Assembly (NCBI GenBank): GCA_017527075.1
Contig: JAFXQM010000021.1
Span: forward strand, 1-51,757
Source of the DNA: Selenomonadaceae bacterium
GTDB lineage: Bacteria > Bacillota > Negativicutes > Selenomonadales > Selenomonadaceae
Length of the DNA: 51,757 nt
Direction of reading: 5' to 3'
Shown: positions 1 to 7,186 of the stretch, in pieces
How positions within the stretch are numbered: the first letter of the stretch is position 1
How the letters are laid out: the number at the start of each line of letters is the position of its first letter
Notes under the pieces: generated by a model
What the model was told of the DNA's origin: nothing
The model's input: only the letters and a program-made list of their open reading frames with translations
Database searches by the model: none
Made by a program: the position numbers and the translations under genes

Positions 1-291
1 AAGCTCAAGCAAGGTTGAATTATCCTTGTCGGCGTTGATGATTTTCATCATTCGCTCAAACAAACCGAGGGAACACCATTTTCGAAACTTGTGATAAATG
101 CTGTTCCAATTACCGTAACGGGCAGGTAAATCGCGCCAACGTGCTCCGCTTTTGAGTATCCACATGATGGCGTTGAAAACTGTTCGAGGATTAAGCGGCG
201 GACGTCCGACCTTTGGCTTTTCTTCAAACACAATTTTTATTCTGTTACATTGAGCGTCGGTTAAATCTTTGTGGTAAAATGAATTTGACAT
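1..291 (-). CDS. IS5-family transposase, N-terminal part (cut by window edge)
   Basis: The first 97 codons of a DDE transposase, with the 3' end outside the window. The ATG at 291 opens MSNSFYHKDLTDAQ and continues with a GRPPLNPR segment, an MWILKSGARWRDLP segment and an NSIYHKFRKW segment. This is the typical DUF4096-like N-terminal domain of IS5-family transposases. It would cut and join the ends of its own element. The C-terminal half of a sister copy is at 51523-51757 in the same orientation, so the two fragments together outline one transposase type. No frameshift is seen in the visible part. Confidence 0.88.
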   Translation of the reverse strand, partial: MSNSFYHKDLTDAQCNRIKIVFEEKPKVGRPPLNPRTVFNAIMWILKSGARWRDLPARYGNWNSIYHKFRKWCSLGLFERMMKIINADKDNSTLLEL

Positions 292-369
292 AAGTAATGA
301 CCTGCTTTCAAACTCATTTTATCAAAGAACTGCTTATGTTTTTTCTTTACCTGAATTTACCAACAACCC
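1..369 (-). mobile_element. IS5-family insertion sequence, transposase 5' end (partial)
   Basis: The element runs off the left edge. Its outer end lies at about 369, where the minus strand reads GGGTTGTTGGTAAATT. It is followed by CTAG at 370-373, a fit to the YTAR target of IS5-type elements. The same end motif recurs at 51509 (GGATTGTTGGTAAATT, next to TTAG) and as a solo end at 37532. Only the transposase N-terminal part is inside the window. The family is assigned from the transposase and the end sequence; the IS name is unknown. Confidence 0.85.
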
Positions 370-374
370 CTAGT

Positions 375-408
375 TTCCAGTTCCTAGTTCCTAGTGGTTA
401 GTGATTAG
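375..408. repeat. heptanucleotide-type repeat array (degenerate)
   Basis: Units of the form TTCCTAG/TTCCTAG/TGGTTAG/TGATTAG follow the IS end. They belong to the family of 7-nt arrays seen at about ten places in the window. Between here and glmM lie AAGCTCAAAGCT-like direct repeats and a terminator, with no gene. Confidence 0.6.
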
Positions 409-448
409 AAAAATCCTCAAAGCTTAAAGCTCGAAGCTCAAAGCTAAA

Positions 449-483
449 AAATTCTCGTCGAAAAACTCGGCGGGATTTTTTTT
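449..483 (+). terminator. Rho-independent terminator upstream of glmM
   Basis: The arm AAATTCTCGTCG (449-460) can pair, with G-U wobbles and one mismatch, with CGGCGGGATTTT (468-479) across the loop AAAAACT, followed by a T tract. A similar TCTCGTC/GGCGGGA hairpin ends the second RTX gene at 11448. It would insulate glmM from transcripts coming out of the IS. Confidence 0.6.
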
Positions 484-491
484 GTGCAACG

Positions 492-500
492 TGATATAAT
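492..500 (+). promoter_or_regulatory. extended -10 promoter for glmM
   Basis: TGATATAAT is an extended -10 (TGnTATAAT) 36 nt before the glmM start. No good -35 lies at the usual distance, as expected of extended -10 promoters. The SD AGCGGAGG precedes the ATG at 536. Confidence 0.55.
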
Positions 501-535
501 TCGCGGCAGAAAATTTTTAAGCGGAGGAAAAGGTC

Positions 536-1885
536 ATGGCAAGATTATTCGGGACGGACGGAGTGCGCGGCGAGGCGAATACAAAACTGCCGCCGGAGCT
601 GGCGTATCGCATGGGGCGCGCGGCGACGATTTACTTCGGGCAACACTCGGAAGGCACGCCGCAAATTTTAATCGGGCGCGACACGAGAGTTTCGGGCGAA
701 ATGTTGGAGGCGGCACTCGTGGCGGGCATCTGTTCGGCGGGCGGCAATGTCATCCTCGCGGGCGTGGTTCCGACTCCCGCCGTCGCTTATCTGGCGCGCA
801 AACTCCACGCGGCGGCCGGCATCGTCATCAGCGCGTCGCACAATCCCTTCCAAGACAACGGCATAAAATTTTTCGGCGGCGACGGTTACAAACTCCCCGA
901 CAGAGTGGAGGACGAGATTGAACAAATCGTGCGCGACATCGAGGGCGGAAAATTTTTCGCGCGACCGATTGGCGAGGAAGTCGGGCGGCTGGAGCGTCGG
1001 CAAAATCTTCTGGAGGATTACATAAGCTTCGTCATGAACACGACCAGCGAACGCTTCGACGGCATGAAAATCGTTTTAGATTGCGCGAACGGCGCGGCGT
1101 ACAAGGCAATGCCCACGGTCTTGGAGCGGCTCGGCGCGAATCTGATTTTGCTCGGCGACAGACCAAACGGCCTGAACATCAACGATTACTGCGGCTCAAC
1201 GCACATGGAAAATTTGCGGCTGGAAGTGCTGAGGAATCGGGCGGACATCGGCATTGCCCACGACGGCGACGCTGACCGCTGCCTTTGCATTGACGAACGC
1301 GGCGAGGTTATCGACGGCGACCACATCATGATTATCTGCGCCAAACTCATGCTCGAAGTCGGCGCGCTGCCCAAGCGGACAATCGTCACGACCGTCATGA
1401 GCAACATCGGTTTCCGTCAGGCTTTGAAGGAAATGGATTTGAATTGCGAGATAACAGCGGTGGGCGACCGTTACGTCCTGGAGAACATGCGCGCCAAAGG
1501 TCACAACCTCGGCGGCGAACAATCGGGGCACATAATTTTTTCGGATTACTCGACGACGGGCGACGGACTGATAACCGCGCTGCAAGTTTTGACGGCGATG
1601 AAAAAATTCCGCGCGACGGCCAGTGAACTCAACGCGCTCATGACGACTTACCCGCAGGTTTTGCTCAACGTCCGCGTGAAGGATAAAGAGCTTTGCCAAC
1701 AGTCGGAGGCGGTCAAGTTGGCGGTTGCCGAGGGCGAAGTTGAACTTGGAGCGACGGGCAGAATTTTGGTCAGGGCTTCGGGCACGGAGCAGTTGATTCG
1801 CGTGATGGCTGAAGGTCCCGACAAAAATCAGCTCAATCGAATCTGCAACAAAATCGCCGCGGAAGTCGAGAAGTGCGATGCGTGA
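536..1885 (+). CDS. glmM: phosphoglucosamine mutase GlmM
   Basis: GlmM interconverts glucosamine-6-phosphate and glucosamine-1-phosphate in the cytoplasm, feeding UDP-GlcNAc for peptidoglycan and lipid A. The 449-residue length is the family norm. Visible are the N-terminal FGTDGVRG, the active-site loop ISASHNP with the phosphorylated Ser at about residue 101, the metal-binding DGDADR near 243, the sugar-binding GGEQSGH near 326, and the C-terminal phosphate-binding RASGTEQLIRVM. The ATG follows the SD GCGGAGG. The 3' end overlaps cbiK by 8 nt, so the two are probably co-transcribed. UDP-GlcNAc is also the substrate of MurA, encoded at 24030-25295. Confidence 0.97.
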   Translation: MARLFGTDGVRGEANTKLPPELAYRMGRAATIYFGQHSEGTPQILIGRDTRVSGEMLEAALVAGICSAGGNVILAGVVPTPAVAYLARKLHAAAGIVISASHNPFQDNGIKFFGGDGYKLPDRVEDEIEQIVRDIEGGKFFARPIGEEVGRLERRQNLLEDYISFVMNTTSERFDGMKIVLDCANGAAYKAMPTVLERLGANLILLGDRPNGLNINDYCGSTHMENLRLEVLRNRADIGIAHDGDADRCLCIDERGEVIDGDHIMIICAKLMLEVGALPKRTIVTTVMSNIGFRQALKEMDLNCEITAVGDRYVLENMRAKGHNLGGEQSGHIIFSDYSTTGDGLITALQVLTAMKKFRATASELNALMTTYPQVLLNVRVKDKELCQQSEAVKLAVAEGEVELGATGRILVRASGTEQLIRVMAEGPDKNQLNRICNKIAAEVEKCDA

Positions 1886-2627
1886 CGCGATAATTTTGGT
1901 GAGCTTCGGGTCGGCGGACGATTCGATTCGCGAAAAAATTTTCGGGCGGCTGGCGGCGGAGCTCGCGGAAAAATTTTCGGCGTTCGAGGTTCGGCAGGCG
2001 TTCACGTCAAACTTCATGATAAAAAAATTGGCGGCGCGCGGAATTTTAATCGACACTCTGCCCCAAGCAATTTCAAAACTTCGCGCGGAAGGTTTCGGGA
2101 AAATCTTCGTGCTGCCCACGCACCTGACGGCGGGCGAGGAATTCGACAACAAAATAAAAATCTGCGCGGCCGAGGACGTGGAAATAATTTCGCCGCTGCT
2201 GAGTGAACCGCCGGACGAAAAAATTTTCGCGACGATTTTGGAATGCTTCAAGCCCGCCGCCGATGAGGATTTGATTTTGGTCGGGCACGGCTCGCCGCAC
2301 AGGCACAATCCCGTTTACGAAAAACTTCAGCGGCTCGCGAACGAAAAAGTTCACGTCGGAGTGCTTGAGGAGAGTGACACGCCAAATTTCGACGACGTTT
2401 TGGAGCGGCTGAAAAATTCTCGCGCGAAAAAAATTTTACTGGCACCGCTGCTGTTCAACGGCGGCGTTCACGTGGCGGAGGATATCGCGGGCGAAAAAAA
2501 TTCTTGGCGGACGAAACTCCTCGCGCGCGGCTTTGAAGTTCGCGTCGTTCGTGACGGGCTCGGCGCGTTTAAAAATTTCCGTGAGCTTTACGCAAAAATT
2601 TTGGAGGCAAAACTTTTGAGCGGCTGA
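1878..2627 (+). CDS. cbiK: sirohydrochlorin cobaltochelatase, CbiK-type
   Basis: Inserts Co2+ into sirohydrochlorin (or its precorrin-2 form) in the anaerobic cobalamin pathway. At 249 aa it matches class II chelatases of the CbiK type. Supporting motifs are ILVSFGS at the N-terminus, PTHLTAGEEF near 80-89, LVGHGSPHRHNP with the metal-binding His at about 137, and LLFNGGVHVAEDIAG with the second His at about 198. No signal peptide is seen, so it is cytoplasmic. The last residues (KLLSG) arise at the junction of a local duplication: the 3' quarter of the gene is repeated immediately downstream (2630-2830). The other cobalamin gene in the window is cobD at 39865. Confidence 0.9.
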   Translation: MRDAIILVSFGSADDSIREKIFGRLAAELAEKFSAFEVRQAFTSNFMIKKLAARGILIDTLPQAISKLRAEGFGKIFVLPTHLTAGEEFDNKIKICAAEDVEIISPLLSEPPDEKIFATILECFKPAADEDLILVGHGSPHRHNPVYEKLQRLANEKVHVGVLEESDTPNFDDVLERLKNSRAKKILLAPLLFNGGVHVAEDIAGEKNSWRTKLLARGFEVRVVRDGLGAFKNFRELYAKILEAKLLSG

Positions 2628-2629
2628 AA

Positions 2630-2830
2630 GCACCGCTGCTGTTTAACGGCGGCGTTCACGTGGCGGAGGATATCGCGGGCGAAAAAAATTCTTGGCGGAC
2701 GAAACTCCTCGCGCGCGGCTTTGAAGTTCGCGTCGTTCATGACGGGCTCGGCGCGTTCAAAAATTTCCGCGCGCTTTACGCAAAAATTTTGGAGGAGAAA
2801 CTTTGGACGAAAGAAAATTTGAAATCATAA
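2630..2830 (+). pseudogene. duplicated 3' fragment of cbiK
   Basis: 2630 to about 2805 repeats 2442 to about 2617 with only a few substitutions, at an offset of 188 nt. The frame stays open (encoding LLFNGGVHVAEDIAG again) to a TAA at 2828-2830, but there is no start codon. The short motif GAGCGGCTGAAA occurs both in the upstream coding region (2403) and at the junction (2617). The fragment's tail reads into the first codons of the glycosyltransferase, and its GGAGGAG is that gene's SD. This looks like an ancestral cbiK end that overlapped the next gene and was split off by tandem duplication (inference). Confidence 0.85.
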
Positions 2831-4356
2831 TCCACGCGACGGACAAAAGATTTTTGTCGCGGCTGATTCAATCGCTGGAGGCGGTCGTCGTGCCGGAAAA
2901 TTTTTCGGCGGAGATTCAGCCGGTCACGGGCGCAGAAAAATATTTTGCTTACGACGCGGCGATGAGGGCGAGCGACGCGCGGTACAAAATTTATTTGGAC
3001 GAGCGGGCGGTCGTCACGGACGAAAACTTTTTGTTCGAGCTGCTGAGGATTTTCAATTCGGACGGGCGAATCGCGGCGGTCGGCACGAGCGGAGCACTTG
3101 AGCTTTCCACGCACGGAATTTCTTTGCTGTCAGCCAAGCGCACACCGAAAAATTTTCGCGGCGAGGTTGAAATCGCCGACGGATTTTTCTTCGCGACGCA
3201 ATACGATTTGCCGTGGCGTCATGACCTATTCAAGGACACGTTCTTCGGCGGACAGGCGCAATGCATCGAGTTCAGGCGGGCGGGCGGAAAAATTTTCTGC
3301 GGCGGCGATTGGATTTCATTCGACGGAGAAAATTTCAGCTTCGACGAAACCGCGCGGCAAAAATTTTTGGACGAGTACTCGAAGGATTTGTTCCCGCTCG
3401 TGAGCGTCATCATCCCGACGTTCAATCGCCCGAAATATTTCAAAGAGGCACTCGACAGCGCGCTTAACCAAACTTATCGCAACGTCGAAATTTTTGTCAG
3501 CGACAACTCAACCGACGACGCAACCGAACGATTGATTGCGACTTACGACGACGCGCGGATAAAATATTTCCGCCACGAAAACTTCGACGCGAACGACAAC
3601 TGGAACTTCGCGCGCGATTATAACAACCCCGCCGCCGAATACGTCAACTGGCTCATGGACGACGACCTTTTTTATCCGCCGAAGATTGAAAAGATGATTG
3701 AAATTTATCAAAACCACCCCGACGTTTCGCTGGTCACGTCACGGCGGAAAGTCATTGACGCGGACGGAAAAATTACCTGCGAAGCTGCGACACCGTTTGA
3801 AAATTCGTGCAGAGTGGACGGCGAGGCTGTCGGAAATTTTTTGTTCAAGAGCTTTAATAATTTTATCGGCGAGCCGACGACCGTTTTGATTCGGAAAAAA
3901 TTTTTGCGCGACGGCGACCTGTGCTGGCACGACGACGAACGCGGATTTTTCAATCTGGTTGACATGTCGACGTGGGCGCAACTGCTGAGCAAAGGTAATT
4001 TATTTTTCATCAACGAACCGCTGAGCTGTTGCCGCGTTCACTCCGGCATTGCCTCGCATTGGGTTTATACTCCGCCGCTCTCGGCGATTCAATGGGTTAA
4101 GCTGATAAAGTCGGCGTGGGAACGAAAAATTTTTTTGCGGACGGAAAAAGACATTCGCCAATCGATTCTCGCGTGGTTTAAATATTTCGTCGAGAGAGGC
4201 TTGGAGCTTCCCCTTGCGCGCGGCTATCACGGCAAGGAAGTGCAGACGCTGAAAAAATATTTCGTGACGATGGCGCAGGCTTTGTCGAACGGTTACAAAA
4301 TCGAATTGCCGCCCGTGGAATATTCCGCGCAAGACAAAATCAAAAAGATTCGCTGA
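2803..4356 (+). CDS. family 2 glycosyltransferase with N-terminal StrF-like domain
   Basis: A 517-residue protein starting with TTG, preceded by GGAGGAG. Residues 1 to about 195 form an N-terminal domain resembling the GT2-like/StrF domain (YKIYLDERAVV, VGTSGALELS). Residues about 200-420 are a classical GT-A domain: LVSVIIPTFNRPKYFKEALDSAL, then NVEIFVSDNSTDD, then the metal-binding MDDD at about 287-290. The C-terminal 90 residues are helical with no known motif. It should transfer a sugar from a nucleotide donor to a surface glycan or protein; donor and acceptor cannot be read from the sequence. No membrane segment is seen. Its SD lies inside duplicated cbiK DNA. A GTG gene follows 5 nt after its stop. 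Confidence 0.85.
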   Translation: MDERKFEIIIHATDKRFLSRLIQSLEAVVVPENFSAEIQPVTGAEKYFAYDAAMRASDARYKIYLDERAVVTDENFLFELLRIFNSDGRIAAVGTSGALELSTHGISLLSAKRTPKNFRGEVEIADGFFFATQYDLPWRHDLFKDTFFGGQAQCIEFRRAGGKIFCGGDWISFDGENFSFDETARQKFLDEYSKDLFPLVSVIIPTFNRPKYFKEALDSALNQTYRNVEIFVSDNSTDDATERLIATYDDARIKYFRHENFDANDNWNFARDYNNPAAEYVNWLMDDDLFYPPKIEKMIEIYQNHPDVSLVTSRRKVIDADGKITCEAATPFENSCRVDGEAVGNFLFKSFNNFIGEPTTVLIRKKFLRDGDLCWHDDERGFFNLVDMSTWAQLLSKGNLFFINEPLSCCRVHSGIASHWVYTPPLSAIQWVKLIKSAWERKIFLRTEKDIRQSILAWFKYFVERGLELPLARGYHGKEVQTLKKYFVTMAQALSNGYKIELPPVEYSAQDKIKKIR

Positions 4357-4361
4357 GGAGA

Positions 4362-4739
4362 GTGATTGACTTGGAAGAGAACGAAGGCAGGGTTCGAGAG
4401 ATGACTCGCACGGAGAAAAAATTTTTTAACGGCGTGACGATTGACGCCGACTCGACGGAAGGAAATTCGTCGGAAGAAAATTTTCGCGCTTACGGAAAAA
4501 GTTACGGGCGAAGGACGACGCGCACCGCTTACGTAAGTTACGGCGGCTCGAATATTTTCACGCGACTGCTCGGCTCGTTCGTTCGCGCCATTCTTAACGG
4601 AAATTGTCTGGCGCAGGTCGCCGCGTTCCTAATCGGGCTGGCGTTCGCCGCGCTGATGTTTTTTGTCGCGCTCCCGATTCTCTTCGTGATTTTGGCAATC
4701 GGGCTCGCGCTTTTGACTTTGGCAAGAATTTCAAGGTGA
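4362..4739 (+). CDS. small membrane protein, function unknown
   Basis: 125 aa, GTG start after the SD GAGGAGA. The N-terminal 70 residues are hydrophilic and charged, with a Ser/Tyr/Arg-rich stretch (YGKSYGRRTTRTAYVSYGG). The C-terminal part holds one long or two short membrane segments (about 87-122) rich in Ala, Leu, Phe and Val, ending in ARISR. It lies in tandem with the upstream glycosyltransferase and just touches the DUF192 gene, suggesting an operon. I recognise no family; a membrane accessory to the glycosyltransferase is possible but unsupported. Confidence 0.7.
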   Translation: MIDLEENEGRVREMTRTEKKFFNGVTIDADSTEGNSSEENFRAYGKSYGRRTTRTAYVSYGGSNIFTRLLGSFVRAILNGNCLAQVAAFLIGLAFAALMFFVALPILFVILAIGLALLTLARISR

Positions 4740-4744
4740 GTGCC

Positions 4745-5092
4745 GTGGAAAAATTTTTCATCAACGGAGCGACGCTTGAGGTCGAACTCGCCGACAATTT
4801 TTTAAAAAGATTTTGCGGGCTGATGATGCGGCGGCGGCTTGAGGAGGGGCGCGCCCTTCTGCTGGAGCCGTGCAACAGCGTGCACATGTTTTTCATGCGC
4901 TTCGCCATCGACGTGGTTTATCTCGACGAAGAGCTGCGGATAAAAAAAATCGTGCGGAACCTGTGGCCGTGGCTGGGGATAAGTTGTTGCTTCGGGGCGT
5001 GGGGCGCGCTTGAACTTCCGCGCGGCGAGGCTGACCGTTTGAAACTCGTCGTCGGACAGAAATTTGAAAAGAAAAATCCCGCTCGTGATTGA
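4745..5092 (+). CDS. DUF192 family protein
   Basis: About 115 aa. The family signature is clear: FCGLMMRRRL, then LLLEPCNSVHMFFMRFAIDVVYLD, then GALELPRGEADRL. DUF192 proteins are small beta-rich proteins of unknown biochemical role, often exported in other bacteria; here no signal peptide is visible. The start is taken at the GTG at 4745, which has AAGGTGAG 5-6 nt upstream; a GTG at 4736 in the same frame overlaps the upstream stop and lacks an SD. Longer frames reaching into the upstream gene are not supported. The 3' end forms the left arm of the terminator at 5074. Confidence 0.85.
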   Translation: MEKFFINGATLEVELADNFLKRFCGLMMRRRLEEGRALLLEPCNSVHMFFMRFAIDVVYLDEELRIKKIVRNLWPWLGISCCFGAWGALELPRGEADRLKLVVGQKFEKKNPARD

Positions 5093-5107
5093 ACGGGATT
5101 TTTTTTA
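5074..5107 (+). terminator. Rho-independent terminator of the DUF192 operon
   Basis: AAATCCCG (5074-5081) pairs with CGGGATTT (5094-5101), followed by a T tract. The arm overlaps the last codons of the DUF192 gene. A near copy, including the preceding GTCGGACA, is found at 5686 on the far side of the minisatellite. Confidence 0.85.
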
Positions 5108-5117
5108 TTCAGTGGCG

Positions 5118-5667
5118 CGGCTTTGACTGCGGCGAAAAATTTTCTTGCGGCTCGACGAGTAAACTTCAGCGACGCGGCTTTGACTGCGGAGAAAAATTTT
5201 TTGGCGGCTCGACGAGTGAACTTCAGCGGCGCGGCTTCGACTGCGGAGAAAAATTTTCTCGCGGCTGAACGAGTGAACTTCAACGGCTCGGCTTCGACTG
5301 CGGCGAAAAATTTTTTGGCGGCTGAACGAGTGAACTTCAGCGGCGCGGCTTCGACTGCGGAGAAAAATTTTCTCGCGGCTGAACGAGTGAACTTCAACGG
5401 CTCGACTTCGACTTCGGCGAAAAATTTTCTGGCGGCTCGACGAGTGAACTTCAGCGGCTCGGCTTTGACTGCGGCGAAAAATTTTCTCGCGGCTGAACGA
5501 GTGAACTTCAGCGGCGCGGCTTCGACTGCGGCGAAAAATTTTCTCGCGGCTGAACGAGTGAACTTCAACGGCTCGGCTTCGACTTTGGCGAAAAATTTTC
5601 TGGCGGCTGAACGAGTGAACTTCAACGGCTCGACTTCGACTGCGACGAAAAATTTTTGCGCGGCGCG
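5118..5667. repeat. 57-bp minisatellite, 9 full copies plus one partial
   Basis: Nine 57-bp units start at 5118, and a tenth truncated unit starts at 5631. Each unit runs CGGCTTTGACTGCGG, then (C/A)GAAAAATTTTCT, then GCGGCT(C/G)(G/A)ACGAGTGAAC, then TTCA(G/A)CGGC. 57 is a multiple of three, so both strands show long open frames, but no SD or start supports translation and the array is bounded by terminators. It sits between the convergent DUF192 gene and tRNA-Leu and is the only content of the 5093-5739 gap. The GCGGcGAAAAATTTT core is shared in reverse with the 36-bp array at 21516. Copy number is likely variable (inference). Confidence 0.92.
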
Positions 5668-5685
5668 TTGTCGGACAAAAAAAGG

Positions 5686-5717
5686 ATCCCGTTCATCGCT
5701 GAACGGGATTTTTATTA
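5686..5717. terminator. hairpin terminator right of the minisatellite
   Basis: ATCCCGTTCA (5686-5695), loop TCGC, TGAACGGGAT (5700-5709), then TTTTTATT. The preceding TTGTCGGACAAAA and the CCCG stem repeat the end of the DUF192 gene and its terminator, so the minisatellite is bracketed by two related terminators. Confidence 0.75.
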
Positions 5718-5739
5718 TGGCGAACATCTTTCAATACGA

Positions 5740-5826
5740 TGGTGCCGAAGGCCGGACTCGAACCGGCACGTGGTTGCCCACGGCAGATTTTGAGTCTGCT
5801 GCGTCTGCCAATTCCGCCACTTCGGC
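5740..5826 (-). tRNA. tRNA-Leu(CAA)
   Basis: Acceptor arms GCCGAAG / CTTCGGC close a class II tRNA with encoded CCA (5742-5740 on the minus strand). The D region has AATTGGCAGACGC. The anticodon stem-loop GCAGA-CTCAAAA-TCTGC gives anticodon CAA, reading UUG. There is a long variable arm, and a T arm GCCGGTTCGAGTCCGGC. 87 nt with CCA, no intron. A promoter lies just upstream. Confidence 0.95.
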
Positions 5827-5835
5827 GCGTGTCGA

Positions 5836-5864
5836 ATATTAACACGCTTGCTGCCTTATGTCAA
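5836..5864 (-). promoter_or_regulatory. promoter of tRNA-Leu(CAA)
   Basis: On the minus strand TTGACA (5864-5859), 17-nt spacer, TAATAT (5841-5836), ending 9 nt before the tRNA 5' end at 5826. Confidence 0.75.
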
Positions 5865-5904
5865 CAAAATTTTTCAGTCCGCGCAGATTCAGAATCATTG
5901 CCGG

Positions 5905-5967
5905 CGACACAGGGGGTTCCACGTCAGATTTTAAGTCTGCGGCGTCTGCCAATTCCGCCACTTCGGC
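5905..5967 (-). pseudogene. truncated tRNA-Leu(UAA), 5' part only
   Basis: The minus strand from 5967 repeats the tRNA-Leu 5' part almost exactly (GCCGAAGTGGCGGAATTGG...), through an anticodon loop CTTAAAA (anticodon UAA) and the start of the variable arm. No T arm and no 3' acceptor strand (CTTCGGC) follow. The upstream flank ACACGC is also shared with the intact tRNA. A mature tRNA cannot be formed as it stands. The promoter of the intact tRNA begins about 40 nt further downstream. Confidence 0.85.
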
Positions 5968-5981
5968 GCGTGTAAAAAATT

Positions 5982-6269
5982 TTAAGCTTCGACGGCGTAA
6001 ACGCTAATCTTGCGCTGATAACGGCCCTTGCGCTCGAATGCAACCTTGCCGGAAATTTTTGCAAAGAGAGTATCATCCTTGCCGCGCCCGACGTTGAGGC
6101 CGGGGTGGAAGTGCGTGCCGCGTTGACGAACGAGAATGCTACCCGCCGTGACGACTGTGCCCGCCTGCTCTTTGACGCCCAAACGCTTCGACTCGCTGTC
6201 GCGGCCGTTGCGCGTGGAGCTCACACCTTTTTTGTGCGCGAAACGCTGCAAATCAAATTTGAAAGTCAT
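5982..6269 (-). CDS. rpmA: 50S ribosomal protein L27 with cleavable leader
   Basis: 95 aa. After the leader [10 protein letters not shown] comes the conserved [20 protein letters not shown] and later [17 protein letters not shown]27 reaches the peptidyl-transferase centre with its N-terminus. In Firmicutes the leader is removed by the Prp protease between Phe and Ala, predicted here after Phe10. The gene starts right after the prp stop codon (TAA then ATG), and the SD GGAGGTGA lies inside prp, so the two are translationally linked. No clear terminator follows. The same FDLQRF motif opens the RTX protein at 8403. Confidence 0.97.
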   Translation of the reverse strand: MTFKFDLQRFAHKKGVSSTRNGRDSESKRLGVKEQAGTVVTAGSILVRQRGTHFHPGLNVGRGKDDTLFAKISGKVAFERKGRYQRKISVYAVEA

Positions 6270-6602
6270 TTATGTTTCACCTCCGAGGATTTTTTCTTCG
6301 ACCTTGACGATTTTCGGAACTTGCTTTTCGACTTCCCTCATGCCGAGGAGAAGAGTTTGGAAGGCGACTTCGGTCAAATCGTCGGGCTCGCCTTTGAGCT
6401 TCATCATAAGCCGCCCGTGCGCCGCGTCCCACTCAAAGTCACGCTTGAGATGGTCGCGCATGCACACGAAGACCGAGCTGGAAATCATCGACGCCGCCGA
6501 GCAGTAAATATCGTAACCGTGCTTGGCAGTGTTGGCGTGCCCGTCGAGTGAGAAGCCGATAATTTTTCCGTCAGCGCGCTTGTAAATTTCCGTGACGATC
6601 AT
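6270..6602 (-). CDS. prp: ribosomal-processing cysteine protease Prp
   Basis: 110 aa, located between rplU and rpmA as in other Firmicutes. Prp removes the N-terminal leader of L27, a step needed for ribosome function, and also cleaves some phage structural proteins (established for Staphylococcus aureus). The catalytic pair is visible at the same numbering as that enzyme: His22 in GHAN and Cys34 in YCSAAS. The start ATG overlaps the rplU stop (ATGA), and its own stop abuts the rpmA start, implying coupled expression. The RTX protein at 8403 carries a matching cleavage motif and could be a second substrate. Confidence 0.95.
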   Translation of the reverse strand: MIVTEIYKRADGKIIGFSLDGHANTAKHGYDIYCSAASMISSSVFVCMRDHLKRDFEWDAAHGRLMMKLKGEPDDLTEVAFQTLLLGMREVEKQVPKIVKVEEKILGGET

Positions 6603-6910
6603 GCTTCGATTTTTTCAATCTTAACTTTCGTGAACGGCTGGCGATGACCTTGGCGGCGACGATAATTGGTCTTGTGCTTGTATTTGAAGATACGGAGCTT
6701 GGGACCTTTGCCGTTCTTCACGACGGACGCCGTGACCTTCGCGCCTGCGACGAGCGGACGACCGAATTTAATTTCTTCGCCCTCGCCGACAGCCAACACT
6801 TCCTCGAACGTGACGGACGAACCTTCCTCGGCGTCGAGCTTTTCGATTATGACCTCGCTGCCCTCGGCGACTTTGTATTGCTTGCCACCTGTTTTGATTA
6901 TTGCGTACAA
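6599..6910 (-). CDS. rplU: 50S ribosomal protein L21
   Basis: 103 aa beginning [13 protein letters not shown] after a TTG start at 6910. The TTG is chosen because GGAGGTG lies at the right distance and the result has the exact family length; a longer frame to a GTG at 6925 would put the SD inside the gene. It binds 23S rRNA. The C-terminus has [16 protein letters not shown], the family signature. It is first in rplU-prp-rpmA, driven by the promoter at 7058-7086. The 5' leader of about 140 nt contains heptanucleotide repeats with complementary halves. The context GGAGGTGTTAAG then TTG is nearly identical to that of rpmF at 16502. Confidence 0.96.
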   Translation of the reverse strand: MYAIIKTGGKQYKVAEGSEVIIEKLDAEEGSSVTFEEVLAVGEGEEIKFGRPLVAGAKVTASVVKNGKGPKLRIFKYKHKTNYRRRQGHRQPFTKVKIEKIEA

Positions 6911-6953
6911 ACTTAACACCTCCACGCGGATGAACTCGCCGACTTCGGAGAGC

Positions 6954-7030
6954 AGGATTTAGGATTTGGGATTTAGGATTTAGAGTTTTGCCCTCCAACT
7001 CCTAACTCCTCACTCCTAACTCCTAACTGC
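6954..7030. repeat. heptanucleotide repeat array in the rplU leader
   Basis: On the + strand GGATTTA/GGATTTG/GGATTTA/GGATTTA is followed by AACTCCT/AACTCCT/CACTCCT/AACTCCT/AACT. The two halves can pair (TAGGA with TCCTA), so the minus-strand rplU leader could fold into a long imperfect hairpin. It lies between the rplU promoter and start codon. Confidence 0.8.
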
Positions 7031-7057
7031 TTTTGCCCTGCGTCGAGCGGCGCGCTT

Positions 7058-7086
7058 AAGATAACAGAAAAAATTTTTGCTGTCAA
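7058..7086 (-). promoter_or_regulatory. promoter of rplU-prp-rpmA
   Basis: Minus strand TTGACA (7086-7081), 17-nt spacer, TATCTT (7063-7058). It is divergent from the RTX promoter at 7119. Confidence 0.75.
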
Positions 7087-7118
7087 TTCGGCGGGAAATT
7101 TTTCGGCGCGGAAATTAA

Positions 7119-7147
7119 TTGACAAGAAACAGAACAACCAGCATAAT
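7119..7147 (+). promoter_or_regulatory. promoter of the RTX genes
   Basis: TTGACA (7119-7124), 17-nt spacer, CATAAT (7142-7147), 39 nt before the predicted GTG start. The consensus -35 suggests strong housekeeping-sigma expression. Confidence 0.75.
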
Positions 7148-7186
7148 GCAAACGACGAAAAAAAATTTTTTAAGGAGATGATACTC

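Noticed and set aside
2569..2830. Second complete cobaltochelatase gene
   Set aside because: Only the last quarter of cbiK is duplicated and there is no start codon, so it is a fragment.
5123..5842. Long + strand ORF of 19-residue repeats over the 57-bp array
   Set aside because: The frame stays open because the unit length is divisible by three. There is no SD, the start is a TTG inside a repeat unit, the frame runs through a terminator and the tRNA, and the opposite strand is equally open.
5905..5967. A functional second tRNA-Leu
   Set aside because: The T arm and the 3' acceptor strand could not be found on either side, so it cannot fold into a complete tRNA.
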